Assembly (NCBI RefSeq): GCF_004299785.2
Contig: NZ_CP036246.2
Location: forward strand, 1,054,001-1,118,000
Direction of reading: 5' to 3'
DNA length: 64,000 nt
From: Arcobacter porcinus
GTDB lineage: Bacteria; Campylobacterota; Campylobacteria; Campylobacterales; Arcobacteraceae
Part shown: positions 17,125-25,388 of the stretch, in pieces
Layout: each line of letters begins with the position of its first letter
Numbering within the stretch: position 1 is the first letter of the stretch
The notes under the pieces: model-generated
Databases searched by the model: none
What the model was told of the DNA's origin: nothing
The model's input: only the letters and a program-made list of their open reading frames with translations
Made by a program: the position numbers and the translations under genes

Positions 17125-18341
17125 TATATAAATCTCTCTCTTTCAACATCATATCCCAACTCTTTAAATCTTTCAACAAGTGGTGGATGAGAGTAGTAAA
17201 AAAATACAAATATTTTATGAGAAAGTGGAAATGATTTATTCTCATTTGCAAGTTTTAATAGTGCATTTACAAGATCTTCTTTATTTGTAAGATTTGATCC
17301 AAAACTATCTGCATTATACTCATTGTGTCTTGAAATAAGTGAGATTAAAGGCATTAAGAAAAAGCTTAAAACTCCTGAAAACATCATAAACAGAGTTATA
17401 ATCGCATATGATTCATTGTTTAATCCAAGAGATAAAAATAAACTATCACTTAAGTTTCCAAAAATTGCAAAAAACACAAACATTACAAATCCAATAATTC
17501 CTATATTTTTAAGAATATCTCCATTTTTAAAATGTCCAAGCTCATGTCCTAAAACTGCTAGAAGTTCATTATGACTTAATTTTTCAATTAATGTATCAAA
17601 AAGAACAACTCTTTTTGTAGCTCCTAAGCCACCAAAATATGCATTTAATCTACTATCTCTTTTACTTGCATCAACACTAAAAACTCCACTACTTTTAAAA
17701 CCAACATCTTTTAATAGTTTCTCTATTTTAGCTTCTAATTCACTATCTTTTAACTTCTCAAATTTATCAAACATTTTATCTCTAATTACAGGATAAAGCA
17801 TATTAATCAAAATAATAACAGCAAAAATAAATATAAATCCAAATATCCACCAAGTTGGTAAAGTTTCAATAATATATGCAATTCCAGCAACAACAAGTGA
17901 ACCAAAAATAAAAAATAAAATCCCACTTTTAATTGTATCTTTTATATATAAAGCTTTTGTCATATTTGAAAAACCATATTTTTTATCTAATTTAAAAGTT
18001 TTATACAAATCAAATGGCAATCCTAAAAACCAATTAACTAAAATAAAAATATCTACAAATAATACTGCTTTTAAAATATTTGATTCAATAAGTAAAATAG
18101 AATCAAGAAATTTAAGTCCAAAACCAAGCCAAACTATAAAAACAACAAAATCATAAAACTGAGAAACTAAAGCTAATTTCTCTTTCTCAATAGCATAATT
18201 TGCTGCTTCTTGATAAGTTTTTGTATCTAAAATTATTGCTCTTTTTCTTTTTGAATCATTTACAAAACCAATTTGCATAAATGATGTATAAGTTTGCATT
18301 ACAAAATATATACAAAGTAATGCTATAAAAAATGTTAACAA
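17124..18341 (-). CDS. M48-family membrane metalloprotease (Ste24/CAAX-type)
   Basis: 405 residues with seven or so membrane segments and the zinc site H266-ELG-H270, plus E341 in NEYNAD as third ligand. The Ste24-type N-terminal membrane region with an FDLYKTFKLDKKYGFSN motif is intact. It probably acts in membrane protein quality control, cleaving damaged or misfolded membrane proteins. First gene of a minus-strand stretch with the PLD-like and thioesterase genes upstream (15 and 1 bp gaps). Confidence 0.9.
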   Translation of the reverse strand: MLTFFIALLCIYFVMQTYTSFMQIGFVNDSKRKRAIILDTKTYQEAANYAIEKEKLALVSQFYDFVVFIVWLGFGLKFLDSILLIESNILKAVLFVDIFILVNWFLGLPFDLYKTFKLDKKYGFSNMTKALYIKDTIKSGILFFIFGSLVVAGIAYIIETLPTWWIFGFIFIFAVIILINMLYPVIRDKMFDKFEKLKDSELEAKIEKLLKDVGFKSSGVFSVDASKRDSRLNAYFGGLGATKRVVLFDTLIEKLSHNELLAVLGHELGHFKNGDILKNIGIIGFVMFVFFAIFGNLSDSLFLSLGLNNESYAIITLFMMFSGVLSFFLMPLISLISRHNEYNADSFGSNLTNKEDLVNALLKLANENKSFPLSHKIFVFFYYSHPPLVERFKELGYDVERERFI

Positions 18342-18356
18342 AATATAATCCTCTCT

Positions 18357-18827
18357 TTATTTAAAATCTCTTCTAAAATCTTTTAATCTATTTATTAAAC
18401 TCTCTTCACTACTTATATAAAGTAGTTCATAATTCTCTTCAAAGCTCTTTTTTGTATAGTTTGCACTTCCAATCAGTGCAATGTTTTCATCTATTAGCAT
18501 GGCTTTTATATGCATTTTTATTTTATCATCTATTATTTTTGTCTCTATTTTATTTTTTTTAAGCATTTTATAGATTTTATCATCTTCTTCTACTTTGACT
18601 TTATCAAAAATTACAAGAATTTCAACTCCTCTTTCTTTTGCTTTTATAAGCTCTTTTGCTAATTTTTTACTTGAAAAGTTATAAATGGAGATAAAAATTG
18701 ATTTTTCTGCATTTAAAACTAATTTTTCAAGTTCTTTTTCAAAAATATTTTTATCTTTTGGTAAAATAAAAGTTTCACTTGCAAAAATATTTATAACAAA
18801 AATAAAAATTATTAATAGTTTTTTCAT
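18357..18827 (-). CDS. Periplasmic phospholipase D-like nuclease, single HKD motif
   Basis: 156 residues with a signal peptide (to about residue 17). One HKD active site: H106-x-K108 with D113, followed by G120-S-x-N123. This matches the small Nuc-type endonucleases of the PLD superfamily, which work as dimers, each monomer supplying one HKD. Likely a periplasmic or exported nuclease; a phospholipase is possible. Adjoins the thioesterase start with no gap. Confidence 0.82.
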   Translation of the reverse strand: MKKLLIIFIFVINIFASETFILPKDKNIFEKELEKLVLNAEKSIFISIYNFSSKKLAKELIKAKERGVEILVIFDKVKVEEDDKIYKMLKKNKIETKIIDDKIKMHIKAMLIDENIALIGSANYTKKSFEENYELLYISSEESLINRLKDFRRDFK

Positions 18828-19193
18828 CTATTTTTCCAATATTTCAAATATCTCACTTGGTATTTTAGATGGTTTACCATTTTTTAAGAAAACAAGTTTA
18901 AACTCTGCACTAAAAATTAGCTCTTCATCTTTTAAAATATCTTGTTTCATAATTATTGAAGCTGCTTTTTTTTCTATAAGTTCTGTTTTTACATCTAATA
19001 TATCAGCAAACTTTGCAGATTTTATCCAATTTGCTTTGCACTCTTTTACTACAAAAAAGTGTGTATTTGAGTGTGGAAGCAATCCTTTTTGAAAAAACAA
19101 TTCACTTCTAGCTCTTTCACAATAGTTTAAATAGTTTGAGTGATAAACCATATCACCGCAATCTGTATCTTCATAATAAACTCTCAATTTCAC
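18828..19193 (-). CDS. ybgC: Acyl-CoA thioesterase, YbgC/4HBT hotdog family
   Basis: 121 residues, a typical single hotdog domain. The catalytic motif YYEDTDCGDMVYHSNYLNYC near the N-terminus holds the conserved Asp of the YbgC group. YbgC hydrolyses short-chain acyl-CoA and is often part of the Tol-Pal locus, but no tol genes are seen here. First gene of the minus-strand run, with its promoter somewhere in the 19194-19655 gap. Confidence 0.88.
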   Translation of the reverse strand: MKLRVYYEDTDCGDMVYHSNYLNYCERARSELFFQKGLLPHSNTHFFVVKECKANWIKSAKFADILDVKTELIEKKAASIIMKQDILKDEELIFSAEFKLVFLKNGKPSKIPSEIFEILEK

Positions 19194-19419
19194 TTTATTA
19201 TCCCCTTCTTTTAAATTTAGGTGTTTTCTTTAATGAAAAGTGCCAATATTTTCAATATTTTTACATTTTATAAATAATCTATAAAAAAAATATATCCCTA
19301 AGATTATACAAATGTCTAGCTTGTATCAATCTTTTAGATAATTAACTTATATTCAAGTTTCTACTGTTTATTAATTTTTTATTGTATTATTATTAACTTT
19401 TTACTATTAGAATCATTTT

Positions 19420-19495
19420 GTAGCTTAATTAAATTTAACTACATTCTCCCCTAACTGAAGAGTCAATAAAATTTATTGACTCTTCTTTTTTATTT
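19420..19495 (+). ncRNA. Candidate small RNA with C-rich linker and strong terminator
   Basis: A -10-like TAGAAT (19408-19413) precedes a short stretch with no ORF. It holds a first hairpin GTAG-C-TTAA / TTAA-CTAC (about 19420-19442), an unpaired linker with CTCCCC (19446-19450), and a 13-14 bp terminator stem (19457-19470 / 19472-19485) followed by TTTTTT. A terminator with no gene upstream on that strand is best explained by a short transcript of about 70 nt. The C-rich linker could pair with G-rich ribosome-binding sites. The strand and ends are inferred. Confidence 0.45.
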
Positions 19496-19622
19496 ACATC
19501 ATTATTTAATTTAATATTTTTTATAAGCTATACAAATATAATATCTGTGTATTTATTACACCTTTTTATACTTAATATAAATATTTATAAATTAATTTCT
19601 TCCATTAAATCACTATTAAGCT

Positions 19623-19628
19623 TATAAT
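19623..19628 (+). promoter_or_regulatory. Probable original promoter (-10) of the sulfide dehydrogenase operon, now cut off by IS110
   Basis: TATAAT, about 28 bases before the IS110 insertion point. If the element is removed, this -10 would lie about 38 bases before the cytochrome ATG, a normal distance. A second TATAAT is at 19537-19542. The rest of 19496-19655 is AT-rich sequence without ORFs. Confidence 0.4.
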
Positions 19629-19892
19629 TATTATTATCTATTCTTATTATATACTAAGCCTTTTTATAAAGAATAACTTAAAATGAAGAGAAAATTAAAA
19701 AAGGCAATATTTTATTAACAATATATTTTTAAAGAACATTTGCAAGTAAATATTTCTTGCTGATGTTTGATTTTTGAAGTACTATTTTTAATGCAATTAT
19801 CTAGAATTTTGCAAATAGTATTTTGATAATCAAACAGTAATGTTTGGTTAAACAATTTAGTAAAGTGATAGCTTTTTTTAATGCTATCTTTT

Positions 19893-19940
19893 AGATTTAA
19901 GTACTAACTTGTGATCTTTTTACAATTTACTGTTTATGAC
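19893..19940 (+). repeat. Left subterminal inverted repeat of IS110 copy 1
   Basis: This 48-bp segment, at the end of the transposase gene, is an imperfect inverted repeat of 21386-21432 in the leader. They share the 12-bp core AAGTACTAACTT exactly and, in the left orientation, end in TATGAC. About four fifths of positions match. Such internal repeats are more like the subterminal repeats of the IS1111 group than plain IS110. Confidence 0.7.
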
Positions 19941-21163
19941 TTAGAAAATACACGAGATGGATCATATGGAGTGTTGTATCTAAATATAGAGTAAATTATG
20001 GTTGCAAGTTTTCTAGCAACAGCAATAATTCCCTCCTGTTTGGATTTACCTTGAGACTTTTTTGTATCATAATATTGTTTTAGTTCTTTGTTGTGTAATA
20101 AACAACTAACACTTGCCATATATAAAGCATGTTTAGCTAAAGAAGAACCTCTTTTGCTTAAATGACCTGTAGATTTGGAATTACCTGAGCTATTTTCTGT
20201 TGGAAATAATCCAAGATAACCAATAAATTTAATAGGTGTTTTAAATCTTGATAGATCTCCACATTCACTAATAACTGCAGCAATAGTTTTAGATGAAACT
20301 CCAGGAATAGTTTTTAAGTTCTCAATCAATGAATTAGTTGGAACATCTTTTTCCTCTTTAATACCATTTTTTTCAAGAAGTGCTAATATCTCTTCTTCTA
20401 ATATAGATAGTTCTTCTTGATATATTTTAAGAAGTCTAATAGAACTTTTAATAGCAATAGCTCTTGCATCTTTGGCTTTACCTGAATAAATAGAGTTTTT
20501 TGCTAACTCTAAAACCTCTATAGCCTTTTGGTTATTAAAACTATTTCCTTGAATATGTCTAAAAATTTTAAGTATCCTGTCAACACTACTATGTTTATAG
20601 TGGTGTGCAGTTGGATATTTATCTAAAAGTGCAAGCCCTGTGATGCTAAATATATCAATAAAATTTTCAAGTTCTGGAAATGTAACTGTTACTTGAGTAA
20701 GTATTCTCTTCTTTACTTCTTTCATGTCTGATTGTATAGAAGCACGATTACGATATAAAGTTCTTAAACTCTGATATTCGTCATCAGTTACATAACCTGA
20801 ACTATATTTACCATCTTTTAAAAATAAAGCTATGATCCAAGAATCTATGTTGTCGTTTTTTACTTTCTTCATTGTGTGTTGTTCTCTATATCTAGTTGTT
20901 TGAAATGGATTTAATAGTTTAACATTAAACCCATGAGAATTTAAAAACTCCCAAAGGTTTTCACCATAAATACCAGTTGCTTCAAGACCAATTATAAAAT
21001 CATTTGTATTTGATGAAATAGTTTCAAGTTTAGTAATAAACTTTGAAAATCCATCAATACAGTTTGTAACTCTTATAGGTTTTTGTGTAACTTTTACTTC
21101 ATTCTCATCAATGATAGTAACAACATGAAAGCTTTTAGCAATATCAATTCCAACATAATACAT
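19934..21163 (-). CDS. IS110-family transposase (DEDD recombinase), copy 1
   Basis: 409 residues. The N-terminal RuvC-like DEDD domain starts YYVGIDIAKSFHVV with the first Asp, and GLEATGIYG holds the Glu. The C-terminal Tnp domain has IPGVSSKTIAAVISECGDLS and the serine region SKRGSSLAKHALYMASVS. Full-length and intact. Identical in protein to the copy at 51726-52955, so both are recent and at least one was active lately. Transcribed from the long leader at its right. Confidence 0.95.
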   Translation of the reverse strand: MYYVGIDIAKSFHVVTIIDENEVKVTQKPIRVTNCIDGFSKFITKLETISSNTNDFIIGLEATGIYGENLWEFLNSHGFNVKLLNPFQTTRYREQHTMKKVKNDNIDSWIIALFLKDGKYSSGYVTDDEYQSLRTLYRNRASIQSDMKEVKKRILTQVTVTFPELENFIDIFSITGLALLDKYPTAHHYKHSSVDRILKIFRHIQGNSFNNQKAIEVLELAKNSIYSGKAKDARAIAIKSSIRLLKIYQEELSILEEEILALLEKNGIKEEKDVPTNSLIENLKTIPGVSSKTIAAVISECGDLSRFKTPIKFIGYLGLFPTENSSGNSKSTGHLSKRGSSLAKHALYMASVSCLLHNKELKQYYDTKKSQGKSKQEGIIAVARKLATIIYSIFRYNTPYDPSRVFSKS

Positions 21164-21186
21164 TTTTTTATACCTCGTTTATAATA

Positions 21187-21295
21187 ATCTTTAGTTGCCT
21201 AGCCTAAGCTAGATTCACAGCCTCGTTAATCTATATGTAGTAAGTGCTATACAGCTACCTCCACAGCTTTTAATAAATGATTAACAACTAAAGAT
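21187..21295 (-). ncRNA. Candidate IS110 bridge (guide) RNA in the transposase leader, copy 1
   Basis: The 327-bp leader upstream of the transposase has no ORF. It folds with a perfect 11-bp closing stem (21187-21197 / 21285-21295), a CTAGC/GCTAG hairpin (21199-21212) and a nested TTAATC/GATTAA stem (21226-21231 / 21279-21284). The IS110 group encodes its guide RNA in this position. An identical structure is at 52979-53087 in copy 2. Boundaries and strand are inferred; the functional RNA may extend further toward the element's end. Confidence 0.5.
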
Positions 21296-21385
21296 ATCAA
21301 CAGGCTTATATAATGTAGTTTGCTAGAATAAATATAAATTCAATTCCATCATTGCTACAAGGAAAAAAATGTTGTTATATCTAAA

Positions 21386-21432
21386 GTCATAGACTGTAAA
21401 AAGTAAAAGATTTGAAGTTAGTACTTCAATCT
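21386..21432 (+). repeat. Right subterminal inverted repeat of IS110 copy 1
   Basis: Inverted partner of 19893-19940, with the exact core AAGTTAGTACTT at 21415-21426. It lies 58 bp inside the right end of the element. Confidence 0.7.
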
Positions 21433-21467
21433 TAAAAGAATATATTTTTTAGCTAAAAGCTAGGTTA

Positions 21468-21473
21468 TATATT
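21468..21473 (+). promoter_or_regulatory. Possible outward-reading -10 at the IS110 right end
   Basis: TATATT, 27 bases before the cytochrome ATG, lies in the last 25 bp of the element and points outward. A TAGCT/AGCTA hairpin (21450-21462) is just upstream. It could replace the promoter that the insertion cut off. Weak evidence, as the whole end is AT-rich. Confidence 0.3.
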
Positions 21474-21500
21474 CATAAATTTATTATACGAGGATAAAAA

Positions 21501-21797
21501 ATGAAAAAAATATTGTTTTTACTATTTTGTATTGCAAATTTATCATTTGCTGCAAAATATGATTCAGCTAGAGCTGAAATGTTATCACTTTCATGTGTAA
21601 ATTGCCATGGAAACAATTCAAGCTACTCAACAGCTATTCCTTCTATTGTTGGTAAAGATAAGTCTTATCTTTATAATACTCTTTTAGAGTATAAGTCTGG
21701 AAAAAGAGTTGATACTTATATGATGCAAAAACATACAAAAGGTTTTTCAAATGAAGAACTTGAACAACTTGCATATTACTTCTCAAAAATAAAATAA
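21501..21797 (+). CDS. fccA: Monoheme cytochrome c subunit of flavocytochrome c sulfide dehydrogenase
   Basis: 98 residues: signal peptide to about residue 17, haem site C32-V-N-C35-H36 and one later Met (in YMMQKHTKGF) as the likely sixth ligand. It carries electrons from the adjacent FAD subunit in the periplasm. The IS110 element ends nine bases before the ATG; the AGGA ribosome-binding site belongs to the insertion junction. The FAD subunit follows 14 bp downstream. Confidence 0.85.
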   Translation: MKKILFLLFCIANLSFAAKYDSARAEMLSLSCVNCHGNNSSYSTAIPSIVGKDKSYLYNTLLEYKSGKRVDTYMMQKHTKGFSNEELEQLAYYFSKIK

Positions 21798-21811
21798 GTA
21801 AAGGGGATAAA

Positions 21812-23101
21812 ATGTTAAATAGAAGAGATTTTGGAAAAATAGTTCTAAGTGCAAGTGCTTTATCTTTTGCAGCTTGTAATAGTTTAGTAAGTCCTGAACT
21901 TACAACTTTAAATAAAAATAGACAAAGAGTTGTAATAGTAGGTGGTGGTTTTGGTGGTGCAACTGCTGCTAAATATTTAAGAAAATATGATAAAGATGTG
22001 GAGATTGTTTTAATTGAACAAAATAAAGAGTACTATACTTGCCCATTTTCAAATGCTGTAATTTCTGGTATAGAGAAAATGGATTTTATAAAACAAGATT
22101 TAAAAGCTCTACAAAAAAATCATAATGTAAAAGTAATTTATGCAAATGTAAAAAAAGTTGATGGAGCAAATAATTCAGTTGTTCTAGAAAATGGAGAAGC
22201 TATAAGATATACAAGAGCTATTGTAAGTCCTGGAATTGATTTTAAATTTGAAAAAGGTTATACACAAGATAATCAAAAATATGCTCCTCATGCAGTACAA
22301 GCAGGAGAGCAAACAATAATACTACAAAAACAGCTAGAAAATATGAAAGATGGTGGAACATTTGTTCTTGTTTCTCCTGCTGATCCATTTAGATGTCCTC
22401 CTGGTCCATATGAAAGAGTATCTTTGCTTGCTTATTATCTAAAAAACAATAAACCAAATTCAAAAATCATTATTTTAGATCAAAAAGAGAGTTTTTCTAA
22501 ACAAGGTCTATTTTTACAAGGATGGAAAGAACTTTATGGAGATATGATTGAATGGAGAGCTGGTTCTTTTGGTGGAAAAGTTATAAGTGTTGACCCAAAA
22601 AATAGAAAAGTTTTAACAGATGAAGAAGAGATAGAAGCTGATGTTTTAAACTATATTCCAAATCAAAAAGCAGCTAAGATTGCATTTGATTCTGGTTTGG
22701 TTGAAAATGATTGGTGTCCTGTTCATCCAAAAACATTTGAATCTAAACTTGTAAAAAATGTACATGTAATTGGAGATGCAAGTATTGCAACACCTATGCC
22801 TAAATCAGCATTTAGTGCTAGTACTCAAGCAAAAGTTACTGCTTTACAAATTTCAAGACTATTAAAAAAACAAGCAATTATTAATCCTCCAAAATTAGCT
22901 AATACTTGTTATAGTCTTTTAAATCCAAATTATGGTATTTCTGTTGCAGCTGTTTATAGTGCAGAAGATAAATCAATAATAGCTATTGAAGGTGCTGGTG
23001 GAGTAAGTCCATTAAAAGATCCAGATGGACATATTAGAGCTTTAGAAGCTAAATATGCTTATGCTTGGTATGAAACTCAAACAAAAGATATCTTTAAGTA
23101 A
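21812..23101 (+). CDS. fccB: FAD subunit of flavocytochrome c sulfide dehydrogenase
   Basis: 429 residues. A twin-arginine start (NRRDFGK) indicates Tat export. FAD-binding VVIVGGGFGG lies at 40-49. C77 in YYTCPFSN corresponds to the cysteine that holds FAD covalently in Allochromatium FccB. C195 (FRCPPGPYE) and C302 (DWCPVHP) match the two cysteines of the redox disulfide. The C-terminal GDASIATPMPKSAFSA region is conserved. It oxidises sulfide in the periplasm and passes electrons to the monoheme subunit. An NAD(P)H or sulfide:quinone reductase function is less likely with the cytochrome partner present. Confidence 0.87.
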   Translation: MLNRRDFGKIVLSASALSFAACNSLVSPELTTLNKNRQRVVIVGGGFGGATAAKYLRKYDKDVEIVLIEQNKEYYTCPFSNAVISGIEKMDFIKQDLKALQKNHNVKVIYANVKKVDGANNSVVLENGEAIRYTRAIVSPGIDFKFEKGYTQDNQKYAPHAVQAGEQTIILQKQLENMKDGGTFVLVSPADPFRCPPGPYERVSLLAYYLKNNKPNSKIIILDQKESFSKQGLFLQGWKELYGDMIEWRAGSFGGKVISVDPKNRKVLTDEEEIEADVLNYIPNQKAAKIAFDSGLVENDWCPVHPKTFESKLVKNVHVIGDASIATPMPKSAFSASTQAKVTALQISRLLKKQAIINPPKLANTCYSLLNPNYGISVAAVYSAEDKSIIAIEGAGGVSPLKDPDGHIRALEAKYAYAWYETQTKDIFK

Positions 23102-23129
23102 GAAATAGGAGATTCTCTCCTATTTCTTA
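23099..23129 (+). terminator. Terminator hairpin between fccB and the convergent regulator
   Basis: A 14-bp stem (arms 23099-23112 and 23116-23129, TAAGAAATAGGAGA / TCTCCTATTTCTTA) with a TTC loop. The following TATCTTATTT is U-rich but not a clean U-run. It may serve both convergent transcripts. Confidence 0.65.
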
Positions 23130-23810
23130 TATCTTATTTATAAAATATCCAACACCTTGACTGTTTTTTAGAAAATCTTTTGGTATTTTCTTTCTCAAAT
23201 TCTTTATAAAAAGCCTAAGAGCATTTTGGCTCATGATTGTATCATCTTCACAAAAATAATTTTGAATCTCTTCATATGGGATTACCCTATTCTTATCTAT
23301 TAATAATTTCAAAAACATTGTCTCTTTTTTTGTTAGAACTATCTCTTCTTTATTATTTAATACTATTGATTTATCAAAGTTTATAGAATAATCTTCATTT
23401 ATATAATATAAATTTATATCTTCAAATGATTTCAAGAATAGCTCAAAAGCTTCTAATAGTTTCTCATTATTAATTGGTTTAACAATATATTTTGTAAGAT
23501 TAAGTTCTGTTGCTTCTAATAAATAATCAAGATTTGTATATGCAGAAGTTATTATTACTCTTATATTTTTATCGTTTTGTCTTACTCTTTTTATAAAATC
23601 TATACCATTATCATTTTCTAATTTTATATCTGTAATTATAAGATCTAAATATTCATCATCATAAATACTTACAGCTTCAAATAAATTAGAAGCTGTAAAA
23701 ACTTCTCTAAAATAGTGTTCAAGTATCTCTTTTATATTTTTTTGAATACCTAAATCATCTTCAATATATAAAACTTTATATTTTTTTAGATTAATTAAAT
23801 TTTTTTTCAT
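23127..23810 (-). CDS. OmpR-type response regulator of the TRAP transporter locus
   Basis: 227 residues. Receiver domain with LYIEDDLG at the start, phospho-acceptor Asp in LIITDIKLENDNG and K in TKYIVKPINN; then a winged-helix domain (NALRLFIKNLRKKIP, GVGYFI). It is divergent from the Cache kinase, 65 bp apart, so the pair shares a regulatory region. It likely controls the nearby TRAP genes. Its overall layout matches the regulator at 8868-9554. Confidence 0.9.
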   Translation of the reverse strand: MKKNLINLKKYKVLYIEDDLGIQKNIKEILEHYFREVFTASNLFEAVSIYDDEYLDLIITDIKLENDNGIDFIKRVRQNDKNIRVIITSAYTNLDYLLEATELNLTKYIVKPINNEKLLEAFELFLKSFEDINLYYINEDYSINFDKSIVLNNKEEIVLTKKETMFLKLLIDKNRVIPYEEIQNYFCEDDTIMSQNALRLFIKNLRKKIPKDFLKNSQGVGYFINKI

Positions 23811-23875
23811 AGTAAAAAGTCCAATTAGTAAAGATGTGATATTATAACAGACGATTTTTAAGAAAAGGATAGTTA

Positions 23876-25357
23876 TTGAATAATAAGATAGAAAAAAATC
23901 TATTAAAAGCGATAATGTTAAGTTTTATTTTCACTATGAGTGCAATAGTTTTAACAATATCTCTATTTTACTACATAAATACAAAAGAGAGTTTTGATAG
24001 ACAAATGATTCTTTATGAAGATGAATTTTATGAAAAAGTAAAAACAAATCTAAAAACAAAAGCTATGATGGTAAAAGATATTATAAATTATAATATTACA
24101 AACTCAAATTTAAGTAAAGAACAACAAAGAGAATATGCTATAAAACTATTTAGTACTTTTACATTTGAACAAAATAGAAGTAATTATATATTTATTTATG
24201 AAGTTTTAAATTATGAAGGTGGTGATGATTTTGCAATTATGATGGTAAATCCAAATAGACCTGATCTTTTTGGAAGATTAATCTCTACAAATGATACAGA
24301 TGTAAATGGAAAAAAATTTAGAGAGATTTTTCTAAAAGATATTAATGAAAAAAAAGAGTCTTTTGTAACTTATTCATATAAAAAACCTGATGCAGATGGA
24401 TTTATAGAGAAGTTATCTTATTTTGAACTGTTTCCTGAATTTGATTGGATTATATCTGTTGGGATCTATATAGATGATGTTCAAGAAGCTATAAATATAA
24501 AAAGAAAAGGTCTTGAAGAGGAGATAAAAAAACAGATTTTTCAAAATATTATTCTATTTGTTTTGGCTTTGTTAATAGCAATTTTAATATCAACAGCAAT
24601 CTCAAATGAAATATACAAGATATTAAAAAATTATAGAAAACAAGTTGATGAAAATGAAAAAGAGTTAAAAATATTAAATAAATCTCTTGAGGAGATGATG
24701 TTAAACATAGCTCATCAATGGAGACAACCTCTAGCTGAACTATCTTCAATTTTGATGGTAATAAAATTAAAATATGATACAAATAAACTTGATGCTATAA
24801 CAATGGAACAAAAAGGGAAAGAAGCTAATATGGTTTTGGAATATATGTCAAATACCATTGATGATTTCAGAGGTTTTTTCTCATCAAATAAAGAGAAAGA
24901 GAGTTTCATTCTTTTTGAACTAATTTCAAGTGTAATTAGTATAAATAAAAATGTTTTTAATTTAAATGAGATAATAGTTGATGTAAATATTGATAAAAAT
25001 ATAAAAATCTATAATATTTTAAATGAATATCAACAAGTTGTATTAAATATATTAAAAAATGCAAAAGATGTTTTACTTGAAAAGAGAATAGAAAATCCTA
25101 AAATAATAATTTATGCAAAAGATGATGAAAATAGTACAACACTATTTATAGAAGATAATGCAGGTGGAATATCTATATCTCCAATCAATAAAATATTTGA
25201 AGCATATTTTTCAACAAAGAATGATAAAAATGGTGTTGGGATTGGTCTTTATATGTCTAAAGTGATTGTAGAGAAAAGTTTAAAAGGGAAAATATTTGTA
25301 GAAAATAGCTCTTTAGGAGCTAAGTTTTCTATTGTGATTTTTAAAGATAAGATATAA
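23876..25357 (+). CDS. Cache-domain sensor histidine kinase
   Basis: 493 residues from a TTG start with AAAAGGAT upstream. Membrane segment at 14-34, a periplasmic single-Cache domain of about 180 residues (NYIFIYEVLNYEG, MMVNPNRPDLFGR, and FDWIISVGIYIDDV near its end), membrane segment at 223-242, then the kinase core with H280 in [10 protein letters not shown] and [13 protein letters not shown]. Cache domains bind small organic acids or amino acids. With the TRAP genes next door, sensing the transported carboxylate is a reasonable inference. Confidence 0.88.
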   Translation: MNNKIEKNLLKAIMLSFIFTMSAIVLTISLFYYINTKESFDRQMILYEDEFYEKVKTNLKTKAMMVKDIINYNITNSNLSKEQQREYAIKLFSTFTFEQNRSNYIFIYEVLNYEGGDDFAIMMVNPNRPDLFGRLISTNDTDVNGKKFREIFLKDINEKKESFVTYSYKKPDADGFIEKLSYFELFPEFDWIISVGIYIDDVQEAINIKRKGLEEEIKKQIFQNIILFVLALLIAILISTAISNEIYKILKNYRKQVDENEKELKILNKSLEEMMLNIAHQWRQPLAELSSILMVIKLKYDTNKLDAITMEQKGKEANMVLEYMSNTIDDFRGFFSSNKEKESFILFELISSVISINKNVFNLNEIIVDVNIDKNIKIYNILNEYQQVVLNILKNAKDVLLEKRIENPKIIIYAKDDENSTTLFIEDNAGGISISPINKIFEAYFSTKNDKNGVGIGLYMSKVIVEKSLKGKIFVENSSLGAKFSIVIFKDKI

Positions 25358-25375
25358 ATCTTATCTTTAATTTTA
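25341..25375 (+). terminator. Rho-independent terminator of the Cache kinase gene
   Basis: A 13-bp stem (TTAAAGATAAGAT / ATCTTATCTTTAA) with an ATAA loop, overlapping the stop codon, then TTTTAAT. Confidence 0.7.
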
Positions 25376-25388
25376 ATAACTATTTCTT

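Larger units (their letters stand above)
19659..21492 (-). mobile_element. IS110-family insertion sequence, copy 1 (1,834 bp)
   Basis: Ends were fixed by comparing with the second copy (51451-53284): the two segments match in every stretch I compared and differ immediately outside. There are no terminal inverted repeats. The element is flanked by a CT dinucleotide on each side (minus-strand sense), as expected for the core of IS110-family recombination. It holds one transposase gene, a 327-bp leader upstream and a 275-bp tail downstream of it. The insertion site lies within the ribosome-binding sequence of the following cytochrome gene. Confidence 0.9.

Noticed and set aside
18357-18827. The PLD-like gene as a truncated phospholipase.
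   Set aside because: Nuc-type endonucleases have one HKD and this length; the signal peptide and stop are normal.
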